Origin: Gnetum montanum
Lineage: Eukaryota > Streptophyta > Gnetopsida > Gnetales > Gnetaceae
NCBI GenBank assembly: GCA_015680685.1
Contig: MNCI01011532.1
Coordinates: 1,044,959 to 1,108,958 of the forward strand
Length of the DNA stretch: 64,000 nucleotides
Reading direction: 5' to 3'
In this document: positions 55,131-64,000 of the stretch, piece by piece
How positions within the stretch are numbered: the first letter of the stretch is position 1
Layout: each line of letters opens with the position of its first letter
Program-made: the position numbers and the translations under genes
The notes under the pieces: generated by a model
What the model saw: only the letters and a program-made list of their open reading frames with translations
Told to the model about the DNA's origin: nothing
Database searches by the model: none

Positions 55131-56002
55131 GTTAATTCCGATTATAACCTGAAATTTCATCTCATTCTGATGATGGAATCATTGTAGCGTAAGGTCTGAA
55201 ACTGAATTGAAATATAGAAAAGTCAATGGGAGGGAGAGATTCCAAAGAAGACTAAAGAAGAAAATTGGGAAAAAAACAAAATAGCCAAATATTCTACTCT
55301 AAAATATAATAAAAAATTAAAACTCAACTTATCATGAAATGCCAGTACAGAACTTCAGGGGAAGTCTATGCAGGATGAGTCACTTGGCAAAGAGAGGAGA
55401 ACCGGAGCTGCAAACAGCGGTTCAAAATCGCTGTTTCTATGGGCAATGTATTTAAACGAAATGAAATAGTTGCAGCCCAGATTGTCCCACGAACAAATTG
55501 AATTCACAACGGAGAACAAATCATTTAGTTAATGGCTTTTCCATTTGTCTTCGTTTACAGTTTGACCAACTTCTTCGGAGGTTTGGTTCTACCAAAACTT
55601 TGGTTCCGTATTTAACTTATTTAATAGGTTATTACGCTACCACGAGAAAGAAGCAGCTTCCAGAAAATTCATACTCAAAAGGATCAGTTGGTCGTCGATG
55701 GCACGTCACGCTTCAGGGCCGATACCCTCATCTAGGGCTTGAAAATTTATAAATCAGAGATACTACTGCCACCGAATTCCTCTATTTGGTGCACGAACAC
55801 AACTTACACACACGGTTTCATGTTCTATGCCAATAAGCAAGATACGATGGTTTCATTTGAATATTAAGGCTTTGAAACAAGGAAACCTGACCGGTCATTC
55901 TTAAGGTTAAGGAATACAGTTGATTCCATTATTCTTGTACCGGGCTCAATTATAGCTACCGTTAGTTGTACTTTATGATATATAGTTAACGGAAAACTTT
56001 TA
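55131..56002. other. Intergenic sequence
   Basis: An 84-residue plus-strand open stretch (55498-55752) has no recognised domain. Nothing else is supported. Confidence 0.3.
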
Positions 56003-56310
56003 AAAAAAGTTTTAAGTTAGAGTTACTTGTGTGAAAAATTAGCAAATGTGGATTGATTAGCCAACATAGGAGAACGTATAGTTATCCATTTAAATTGAAC
56101 TCATAACTTGGAGTTTTGAAATCAAAAGTCTTAGCATCACTAATACAAAACATTCATAAAAGTTTGTAAGTTAGAGTTATCCTCCATTGAGGTAGAACTT
56201 GTGGGAAGAACTAGCAAGTGTGGGTCGAGTAGCCAACAGAGGAAAACATGCAATTATCTATTTGAATTAAACTCATAACTTAGAGTTTTGAAATCAAAAG
56301 TCTTACTTCT
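56003..56310. repeat. Diverged tandem duplication, about 155 bp per unit
   Basis: 56003 to about 56135 and 56159 to about 56310 share TAAGTTAGAGTTA, TTAGCAA or CTAGCAAGTGTGG, GCCAACA-AGGA and TTTTGAAATCAAAAGTCTTA in the same order. The copies differ at many sites, and the right one has an extra GGTAGAACTTG block. Confidence 0.7.
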
Positions 56311-56599
56311 AGGCTAATACTTTGTTGCTCTAATAGCATAGTTCTTACATTCTAAACATTATGATGACCATTCATTCATTGCATGATTTACATTGATGCT
56401 ACCAGGTTGGATGTTGTATGGCAATTCATCTACAAATTAAGGTATAACTATGAATTGACCCTTTATACAATGTGATATTGGACATTTGTGGATAAGAAAA
56501 GTAAATATTTTCATAGAAGAAAGTTATCTAAAAGAACTTGTATAGCTTACTTAATGTAGTTGGAGGATGACTCTTAAAAAAATCTTAAATAGAATATTC

Positions 56600-56960
56600 A
56601 GGGATATATTCTTTAGTCAAATCTTAAGCAAGTTTACAAATGTGTTAAAGAAGCAATATCTCAAAATCTTTGGGAAAACGTAAAAGGAAAATATATTTTT
56701 ATTTTAATTCTATTTAAAGAAGCCTCAATTCAAAGGCAAACTATTTATTTGCTATTATTCCTCATCATTTTTATGTACAATTAGCAAAGCAATAGTAAGA
56801 TCTCATTATTTAAGGGTTGAAATAGGTAGACTACTCAAAATTCCTTATAAAGAACAAATATGCCACTTTTGCATTACAAATAGCATTGAAGATGAACATC
56901 ACATTTTCTTGTAATATCCTACATTTGAGCATACTAGACATAGATGGGATATTATTGAAA
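56600..56960 (+). pseudogene. 3' end of a LINE-type reverse transcriptase ORF
   Basis: One plus frame reads KCVKEAISQNLWENVKGKYI near 56640-56700. Another reads ISKAIVRSHYLRVEIGRLLK, IPYKEQICHFCITNSIEDEH and HIFL, a stop, then YPTFEHTR (56780-56945). This is the C-terminal zinc-type tail of many non-LTR retrotransposon ORF2 proteins (family pattern IPREERxCxxC...IEDExHFLxxCPxYxxxR), with the final Cys replaced by a stop. The polymerase domain itself is not visible upstream. A LINE remnant; the clade is unknown. Confidence 0.45.
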
Positions 56961-57055
56961 TTGAAATTTTTATTTATGTCTGATGAGATCCCTTGGACCT
57001 ATTAGACTAGTTCTAAAATTCCTTTTACATTGCATTTTTTAAAATTTATAACTTA

Positions 57056-57120
57056 GTGCTACCTAGTAGAATCGAACCTACAATGTAGGGTTACCATGAC
57101 CCTTACCATTAGGCTAACAC
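57056..57120 (-). ncRNA. tRNA-like sequence (tRNA pseudogene or SINE head)
   Basis: On minus, GTGTTAGCCTAATGGTAAGG contains a good A box and TAGGTTCGATTCTA a good B box (GGTTCGATTC). AGGGT-CATGGTA-ACCCT forms a 5-bp anticodon-like stem with a 7-base loop, GTAG...CTAC forms a T-arm, and GTGTTA/TAGCAC pair as an acceptor. Position 33 is A instead of T, and the D and T arms are imperfect, so it is not a working tRNA. It could drive Pol III transcription of a SINE. Confidence 0.35.
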
Positions 57121-58740
57121 CTCATTGTTACAATTGCAAACTTAGTTCATTTGAACCAAATGTTGCATAAAATACTTGGTAGTTTTCTTAATGATGTTTT
57201 CAAAACTCATAGCATGTATATTACTACTATCTAGTAGATCTAGAGGATCTACACATGTAATAAAATTTTAATTTTAGTTTCATAAATAAAATATTTTAAA
57301 TAAAAAACTAATTATATCAAAGGACATACATTTAAATTGATTTAATTATAAAGAATGAACTGGAATCATGAATTTTATTTAGATCATTATGATCCATGAA
57401 AAATTACAAGACTAAGGAAAATGTACATAGAGTATAATGAAAAGAGGATTACACTTACTATTTTTTTGCTCACTTTGATCATGATGTTAAGTTTATAAAT
57501 GAACATTAATATCTTCACAAATGAACCTATCCTTGCATTAATATCTCCACAAATAAAAATTGACTCTTTTGCTAAAAATTATGTAATATCTCTACCTAAG
57601 AATTGAAAACAATAATTATGGGACAACTCTATGGAATCCTACAATGTACAATCTCTAGGGACAAAATAGCATATGACAAGAAAACTATAACTATGCTAAC
57701 ATAAGATTTTTAGACAAACATATTATCTATTATCATCATTTTTTTCTAAAAGCATGTAATTTTTAATAGATTTTCTCACTAACATTACATTTCCACTAGA
57801 ATGGTTACCTCTTTGCCCTACTCTTATGTTTCTTGCAATAAATTTAATGAATTTGGGAACTACAAAATCTATAGAGTTAACATCTTTCCAAGTTTCAACA
57901 AAATTAAAACTATCAAAGCTATCAAATAAACTAATGCTATTCCATGAAACATATTAATATTAATCCAACCATCTATATTAAGAAAATTGCACCTTAAAGG
58001 GCTTATATATTTTTGGAATAATTTTTAGAATACTACTTATATGTAATTATTATCATGTTGTAGTAACTTACAAAACACTATTGATGATCTACCTTAATTC
58101 TTTTCTATTGTTTAGCTTTTTTGCAAGTTCCTTTTAAGAAATATCTTCATTTATCAAAACTCTTTTCCAATTTTCACTTTATATCAACTGGCTTCTATGT
58201 CTCCAAACATGCTCTCTGTCTTCTATATCATGAAACTTAATTATTACATGTTGAGACATTTTACATTATTCACCTAGTACCCTAGAATCTTTAGCAATGT
58301 TTAGAGAAGTTATATGCATATCACCTATAATTTTTTCAACTTTCTTAAACAAAAATTTCGGTGTTTTACCCTCTATCTCTAGCATACCTATAAATTGTAA
58401 TTTTTTTTCCTTTACACTTTTTTTTTGGTTTTATTTTTTAAAGCTTCTATAATTACATATCTCATTTCATCTCTATTTCTTCAAGTTTAAATTCATTTTT
58501 ATTTCTGCCACTTTGGCTTCAAGTTTTACTAATTTTAACAAACTCTATTCATTATTCTTTAGAGTAGTAGTAATCACCTTCTTATCCTTAATCTTCTCTT
58601 CAAGGCTTACTAACCTACAAAGAATTTCTTTATCTTGTTTAACAACTTTATTAAGTACTATGATTTTGTTAACCATATGTTTCCATGGTATATTGGAATT
58701 TCTTCAGGAATAATTATAGATAGAATATTTTGGTACCTAT
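57121..58740. other. AT-rich intergenic region
   Basis: No supportable gene. The 58513-58713 open stretch has no family features. Confidence 0.4.
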
Positions 58741-58884
58741 TGATGAGCAATCGAGGTGCCCCTATGCTCAACCATATGAATCACGAAGCATTCATGCATG
58801 ATCTAATTGAATTCCATGGACTCTATGTCTTCTGGTACACTAGTCTTCTAGGAAGTGAACTTTCCCCTAATAGTCATTCATTGT
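58741..58884 (-). repeat. Inverted fragment of a family-3 LTR, cut by element A
   Basis: TGATGAGCAATCGAGGTGCCCC to CTAATAGTCATTCATTGT is the reverse complement of the end of the LTR of E (15400-15546). It breaks exactly where the LTR of A begins. The last five bases ATTGT would be the target duplication. Confidence 0.75.
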
Positions 58885-58975
58885 TGATGAGACGCGACCT
58901 GCATGCGTATCCCATGCGATATCTCGTCTTTGCCTGCGATATCGCGTACGCAATATCATGGTCCGCCGCCATATC

Positions 58976-58983
58976 TATAAATA
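58976..58983 (+). promoter_or_regulatory. TATA box of element A
   Basis: TATAAATA, directly downstream of the GATATC/GTACGC palindrome motifs and about 100 bases before the conserved GCAGTAGGAGTC block. Confidence 0.7.
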
Positions 58984-59149
58984 AGAGGCGGCACTCCCCT
59001 TATTTCCCAATCCTGGCTAGAAGTAGCGAAGGTTTGGCAGATTGATCACTCCAGAGTTAGAATTTTTCCCATGTGCCCGCAGTAGGAGTCCTAGAGTGAA
59101 CGACTCTTTATTCGAGCAGCTTGTAACCTGAACCCAAGTTATGTACGAC

Positions 59150-59155
59150 AATAAA
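59150..59155 (+). promoter_or_regulatory. Polyadenylation signal of element A
   Basis: AATAAA within GACAATAAAGACGAACTTG; the block recurs in the other LTRs of this lineage. Confidence 0.55.
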
Positions 59156-59804
59156 GACGAACTTGATTGGATAAGCCTTGCAGCATGTGGTTTTATTTAT
59201 TGTTGTTTATTTATTGCTTTCCTAGTGCGCACAAGTACGACTTGATTACGAGCGTCTACGGACGTGTACGGCTAGTCAAGGAATCGACTGCTCATCGCTA
59301 GGCTAGAACGTGTGATAAGTACGACTTAGTTATGAGCACCCACGGGTGTGTACGGCTAGCTAAGGAATCAGCTGCTTATAACACTTAAGCTAAATAGGGG
59401 CCTCAGTACGACCACTTCGGGCACTTGCGTTACGTGTGGTGATCCCAGTAACGATTAGCGTTTGGTAAGCCACAGTTGCATACTTCAGGGTGTGTTCGGT
59501 AAGTGGGAACGGATGCTGACGCTAGTTAATTTAGACTTAGGACATTAGTTAGAGTTAGTTAGTTTATCAACCCTTTCCTCTCATAGCTTAGGAGATAAAC
59601 CTAAAAATACCAAAAAAATCACATACCTTAGACTTGCTTAACCATACACCGTGACACTTACAAGCAAGCCTGGGAAGACAACGAATGCTTAACCCCAAGT
59701 GTTTCTTATGGTGTTAAGGCATTTAGTCTGTGGAGTTCGACCGGATCACACGTGCACGCTCATATTCGTATGGTTGAGTGTAGGGGTACCTCGCCACTCA
59801 TCAT

Positions 59805-59822
59805 TGGCACCGTTGTCGGGGA
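59805..59822 (+). other. Primer-binding site of element A (tRNA-Asp type)
   Basis: TGGCACCGTTGTCGGGGA, one base after the LTR. It differs from the element B site at three positions, two of which look like C-to-T or G-to-A changes. Confidence 0.85.
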
Positions 59823-59948
59823 CTAAGTGTTTTCACGCCAATTAAACATAAGGGATCTCACTCACATCATTGTGAGCTTAAAACGAACCTTAGGGTTAAT
59901 CAGTTAATCAAGAACAATAAATAATGGTAAATTAGCACACCATTAGAA

Positions 59949-61993
59949 ATGGCTTCTTCTCATGCAATCAACTCACCTAAGGACAATACAGGAGAAAGTT
60001 AGGATCATACGCATAACCGAAATCAACCATGTCCTCAACAATCCAAAGTCACATATACTCATCCCGATGAGTATGTGCTGGATTTTACCTTTTTTTCCAT
60101 CAAGATGAGCAACTGCGATGGAGAGACATGCAAGGTAACATCGTGTTATCCCCAGATTGCTCTGCTCCCAATATGCTTTTCCGTGCCTTAGTACAGATTG
60201 GCATGCATGAGCTGTACGCAAAATACATTTTGGATGACCATGACACAAGGGATTATCATCCCACAAATGCCCAACGTATTCGAGATGAAAGGTAGGAGAG
60301 CCAACATTCACTATTGAAGGGCAAGGTTCCCCACATCATTAGTGAAATAGGAGCCGAGGAACCCCTCACGATGGATTTCTTAGAAAATGATGTTCCTCCT
60401 CCTCACTCTAGTGAAGAGGTTAGGCATCAGGGCCTTAGATCAACGATACATATTCCAGGCTCTGATCCCCGTGAACACCAGCTGTTCACGGCAGGAACAA
60501 CTACTCACACTAATGACAGCCTCGTTGATTGTCACAACGATCGGGGCCGAAGCAGCTGAAGAGAAGGCAAGAAACATCACCATGGTGATGGATCCCCTTC
60601 TTCTTCTCCTTCATCTCATCATTCACACTCTCCTTCCACAGCTGGGCACAGCCACCATGAGCATAACGCATAGAGTAAAGGTAAAAGAGATGAAATGCCT
60701 CGACAGGAAGGTTGAGAGGAGTTAGGACAAGGGCAAGGATGTAGGGAGAATAGGGAACCACCACGTAGGCATCACATACGTCATGAAAGAGATGATCATG
60801 ACGAACCCCTATTCGCAACCCTAAGCATGCTTGATATTAGAGAGGCAGTTAGGATTCCCACAAGGCATTTAAAGGACAGTAGGATCAAGCATTTGGACAT
60901 AAATAATATCCCACGTTTTGAAGGGGGATACAACGCTGATCCTCAACATCATTTACAGGCATTCCATGATGCCTGTGCCTTGCAGAACATAGATAATGAG
61001 TGGCAGAAACTCAAGTTGTTCCCAAGGACACTCACTAAAGAAGCAAAAAGTTGGTACCGGTCCTTAGAACCGGAAACCATCAGGAGGTGGAGCACGATGC
61101 TTGAATTGTTCAACAATAAATAGCAAACGTACTCCAGAGTGTCTAACTTGCGTAAGCAGATCCAAGGCTGGAAACAAGGAGCTTATGAATCCTTGGATGC
61201 TGCCATGGCCCATTACTACACACTGCTACATCGTTGCCCGGGCCATGGGTATGCTAAACGGGATCAACTTTGCCACCTCGTGGATGGGCTACGAAATGAA
61301 ACGAGAAGACCTCTTAGGACTTGCGCCCAAGGGAGACTCTCCCAACTAAGAGCCCATGAAGTTGAAGTTTTGTTGGAACAAGTAGCACAAGAAGAGGGTG
61401 AGCTATGTAAAAGATAAAGTGCAGAAGAATATAACCGTGATCCCTCCCTTCACAAGAAGGGAGTGAAATTCTGTGATGAGGAGGATGAGTCACCACTCGA
61501 AGAGTTGGTGAACCGGAAAACCGTGCCGATCCAAAAGTTAACAACGGAGGTATCGGCTAAGGTAGACCAAATGTGGGATTCCTTAGACTCACGAATAGAA
61601 ACAGTTTTGAAAATAGTAGAGGAGTCTAAGGATGAGCAAAGTAGATATAAAGGAAAAGTCAAGCGGAGAAACTTTAACCCTGCACATAACAAGGGTAAGG
61701 GAAAGATCTTTAACTCCGATGAGGCTGAAAATTCTGATTCAGACAATGATGGTGGATGTGAAGTATGTTACTATGACCATCCTAAGGGATGTTGTCCAAT
61801 TATCTCACATCTGTAGGAGTCTGGGGTGTATGCATTAAATCCAAGACTTAATCAACGGCAAACACCTCGAAGGTTACCTTATCCACAAGGTAACCCAAGG
61901 CAGTTCCACCAACCTTTGACGTATTATCCAAGTGGAACACCTTCACAGCCCATTGGACAACACCAACAGTGGCAATACCCATAGTCATGGGGG
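59949..61993 (+). pseudogene. Gag of element A
   Basis: The start is MASSHAINSPKD at 59949. A frameshift in the T run near 60090 separates the first 50 codons; after it one frame runs to the protease. Blocks: RDYHPTNAQRIRDE, KVPHIISEIGAEEPLT, the core NIPRFEGGYNADPQHHLQAF, WYRSLEPETIRRWSTMLELF, SRVSNLRKQIQGWKQGAYES, a coiled region (LDSRIETVLKIVEESKDEQ) and a knuckle-like CEVCYYDHPKGCC (C-x2-C-x3-H-x3-C) at about 61757-61795, then a Pro/Gln-rich tail. About eight stops remain, several absent at the same codon in B or F. The role is particle formation and RNA packaging. Confidence 0.8.
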
Positions 61994-63255
61994 ATGCCAC
62001 CGCCAACACATCGATACCCTTACCGGCAACCTGATCCTTACGGTTATTATGTGCAGCAGCCAGTTTCTCCAGGTGACTCTATGGGTCACGCAACCCCCAA
62101 CCGTCACTACCAAGCTCGGGAGTACTTCAGAAGGACTCCTTCTCCTCCGGGAGACATCTCACATTCCGTCCATCCTCTAACTCCACCCGCACCTCTTCCT
62201 CAAGTAGTTCCCATAACACCTCCTGCTCCAACAATGCAAGGGGAACTTCCTCCTCAACCGCAGCAACGTCACGCTACGAGAGCTGTAAATATCCAACCGG
62301 GTACTAGTTCTGGCGACAACTGTACAAAGAAGAGACCTTTTTTCAGAACTAAGAGCCCAGACAGGCTCTCGCAACAACAAGCAGTTGAGGCCATGTATAG
62401 GCCTCTAACTACTAACGCTTCGGAGCACCCTTCAGTCCAAGGGAGTGTAACGCATACGGTTATGTTAACACATACCGTAACTGACTGGATCAAGGTAGGC
62501 CACCTTCCCAGGAAACTAACTGATCCTGGGAGTCCCTTTATTTATTTGCAGATCGCTGGAAATGCACCACATCGAGCTCTTCTTGACTCAGGTTCCGGAG
62601 TCAACTTAATTTCGCGAAAGATGTATCACGCCTGGAACCTGCCCCAACTTAAGAAGAGCAACATCCAACTAGAGCTGGCAGACCAGTCCATCACTATTCC
62701 CTTGGGATTAGTGGAGGATGTTATTACCACTGTGTGTGGTTGGTCCTACCCAGCGGATTTCCTAGTGATCGATGTTAACAACAACGAAGGGGACTTCCCA
62801 ATTATAATGGGAAGGGCATGGCTAAGCACAGTAGATGCATGCCTTAGGATCCGCGATCTTTCCTTGGAAATCTCCAAGATAAACATATGTGGAAAGATCG
62901 AGAAGAGGATAGTTCCATGCATCACATACAGTGATTCATCGGGTGATGACACGGAGGAAATGTCTCCATGTCACAGGTGTGCCCAGGAAACTCTGCAACA
63001 AAGATGCCTGTATGTAGCAACCACACAAGAAGTAGTAGACACCCCGTGGTTGACAGCTTCTCATAAGGGCAAACAAATATGCATGGAACGAACTGAGGCA
63101 ACTCATGCCAACAACCGTGGCATAGACACATTGGAACGTGAGCGTCGCCAACTTCCACCCCTGAATCTAAGATCATCATTTGGGAGAAGTTGGGCACTGC
63201 TTAGAAATTCAAATAGGCGCTCACTACTTCGGATCTCTCCCTCACAACTCAGTCA
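61994..63255 (+). pseudogene. Gag tail and aspartic protease of element A (intact reading frame)
   Basis: An open stretch of 428 codons in frame with gag. Residues 1-150 are the Pro/Gln-rich gag tail (PPAPTMQGELPPQPQQR). THTVMLTHTVTDWIKVGHLP leads to the active-site loop ALLDSGSGVNLIS with its Asp at 62585, then LKKSNIQLELADQSITIPLG, GDFPIIMGRAWLSTVDACL (the second structural block) and KIEKRIVPCITYSDSSGDD. The linker CAQETLQQRCLY, also in G, follows and the frame ends in apparently noncoding sequence. The domain may still be able to fold. In a normal element RT would follow at once. Confidence 0.8.
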
Positions 63256-64000
63256 TGGGGGAGATGGCCACCTATGCTAATCATATGGGGCCCTCAGTTC
63301 TTTTTCAGTTTTTGTTTTACACATTTTTGTTTTACAACGTTTTTGTTTTTCACATTTTTGTTTTACAATTTCTTTAACTTTTCTAATTTTTGTTTTACAA
63401 ATTTCTTTAACTTTTCTTGTTTTTGTTTTACAACATCATTATATTTTTCCATCTTTTTATGTGTGTGTGTGTGTGTGTCATCCATCATGTAAATTCGTCA
63501 CCCAATAAGTGTTCGGGCCGATGGGATGAACTGTTTTTCATTAATTTCTAATGTTTGGCTTTTACCTTAAGGTTACATTGTTGATACTAAGGTATGTTCT
63601 TTTGATATGGTAGGCAATGAGATCACTTCATCCATTCATCCATCAAGTCTATGGTTTCCCTTGGCTTGGAAATGTACAGTTACCTTCCAATAAGAACTTT
63701 AACGAACCAGTGACTGGGCATTTCTCAAACTAAGGAAGGACTCAAGGATTTGCAAAGGGTGTGACTTCAAGGGAACTTGGTGCTCTTATGTTGGTCATTC
63801 ACTTGGGTGCTTGGATGTTTTCTTCTTGGGTTTTCTTACCGTTCCGATGTAACCCAATAATCAGAAGCTAAGATAATAAAAATAAAGATGTCTTTGCATG
63901 GTGTGGTCCCCATGCATAAAAACACAAAGCAAAAAAAAAAGAGAAAAAAGAAAAAAGAAGACGCTAAAAAGCTAAAAGTGAGGATTCAAAGCACACCCCT
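63256..64000 (+). other. 3' noncoding region of element A
   Basis: Starts at GGGGGAGATGGCC, then an array of TTTTTGTTTTACA-type repeats (63300-63435), a (TG)n microsatellite (63461-63478) and sequence alignable with F, B and G. No gene seen. Confidence 0.7.

Larger units (their letters stand above)
58885..59803 (+). repeat. 5' LTR of element A
   Basis: 919 bp, TGATGAGACG to CACTCATCA, an inverted end pair TGATGAG/CTCATCA. U3 has TGCGATATCGCGTACGC at 58935. R/U5 has GCAGTAGGAGTCCTAGAG at 59078 and the end GTGTAGGGGTACC. Confidence 0.9.
58885..64000 (+). mobile_element. Element A: gag-protease-only LTR retrotransposon (plus strand), partial
   Basis: 5' LTR, tRNA-Asp primer site, gag and protease in one frame, then a 3' noncoding region running off the window. 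No RT or integrase follows protease: the coding part ends at GGGGGAGATGGCC, the same junction as in B and F. It is the best preserved of the three, with the protease catalytic triad intact. Confidence 0.85.

Noticed and set aside
55498-55752. An 84-codon ORF as a gene
   Set aside because: No recognised domain, no neighbours in support, and of a length expected by chance.
57056-57120. A functional tRNA gene
   Set aside because: Position 33 is not T, the T arm is irregular and the acceptor includes a G-T pair; listed only as tRNA-like.

Overview
This window is a repeat-dense piece of a plant nuclear genome. The evidence is plant Ty3/gypsy LTR retrotransposons nested inside each other, a plant pararetrovirus (Caulimoviridae) copy with an initiator-tRNA-Met primer site, a plant DRB-type double-stranded-RNA-binding fragment and a jacalin-like lectin fragment. 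A large, heavily methylated seed-plant genome (a conifer or other gymnosperm is plausible) would fit, but the species cannot be fixed from the sequence. No intact host gene was found. Nearly every reading frame is broken, often by C-to-T changes in Gln codons.

Layout, left to right. 1-4240 (+): element G, the tail of an Athila/Tat-like gypsy element with protease end, RT, RNase H and integrase zinc domain, but no integrase core. 4652-15546 (+): element E, a non-autonomous LTR element whose one long decayed ORF (a 'plant transposon protein'-like half plus a coiled-coil half) is split by element F (5969-12847, minus). 15547 to about 30690 (minus): element C, a Tat-like element with an extra RNase H domain placed before RT. 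Its gag is split by element B (21993-29082, minus), a complete insertion with perfect 5-bp target duplications ATGGA. 30690-32423: GC-richer, unassigned. 32424-32672: first dsRNA-binding domain of a DRB-like protein with one stop. 32811-39490: endogenous pararetrovirus, one genome unit of about 6.56 kb opened inside the movement-protein gene, with about 120 bp repeated at both ends. 40260-50718 (minus): element D, sister of C, with two LTRs, polypurine tract and the same domain order. 50719-58740: AT-rich intergenic sequence with small duplications, a jacalin-domain pseudogene, a LINE 3' end and a tRNA-like sequence. 58741-64000 (+): element A, inserted into an inverted family-3 LTR. A has a 5' LTR, tRNA-Asp primer site, gag and protease, and runs off the window.

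How the parts relate. A, B and F carry only gag and protease between their LTRs, with the same junction where pol is missing, so they look like an amplified non-autonomous subfamily. G is a pol-bearing relative with the same protease end and the same 3' noncoding region. E shares R/U5 and LTR-end sequence with them but carries an unrelated ORF. Together they suggest one LTR lineage with an autonomous partner and two kinds of dependants. C and D form a second family with order gag-PR-extra RNase H-RT-RNase H-INT.

Three single N positions (7400, 11994, 27256) each coincide with a deletion or duplication relative to a sister copy and look like assembly joins.
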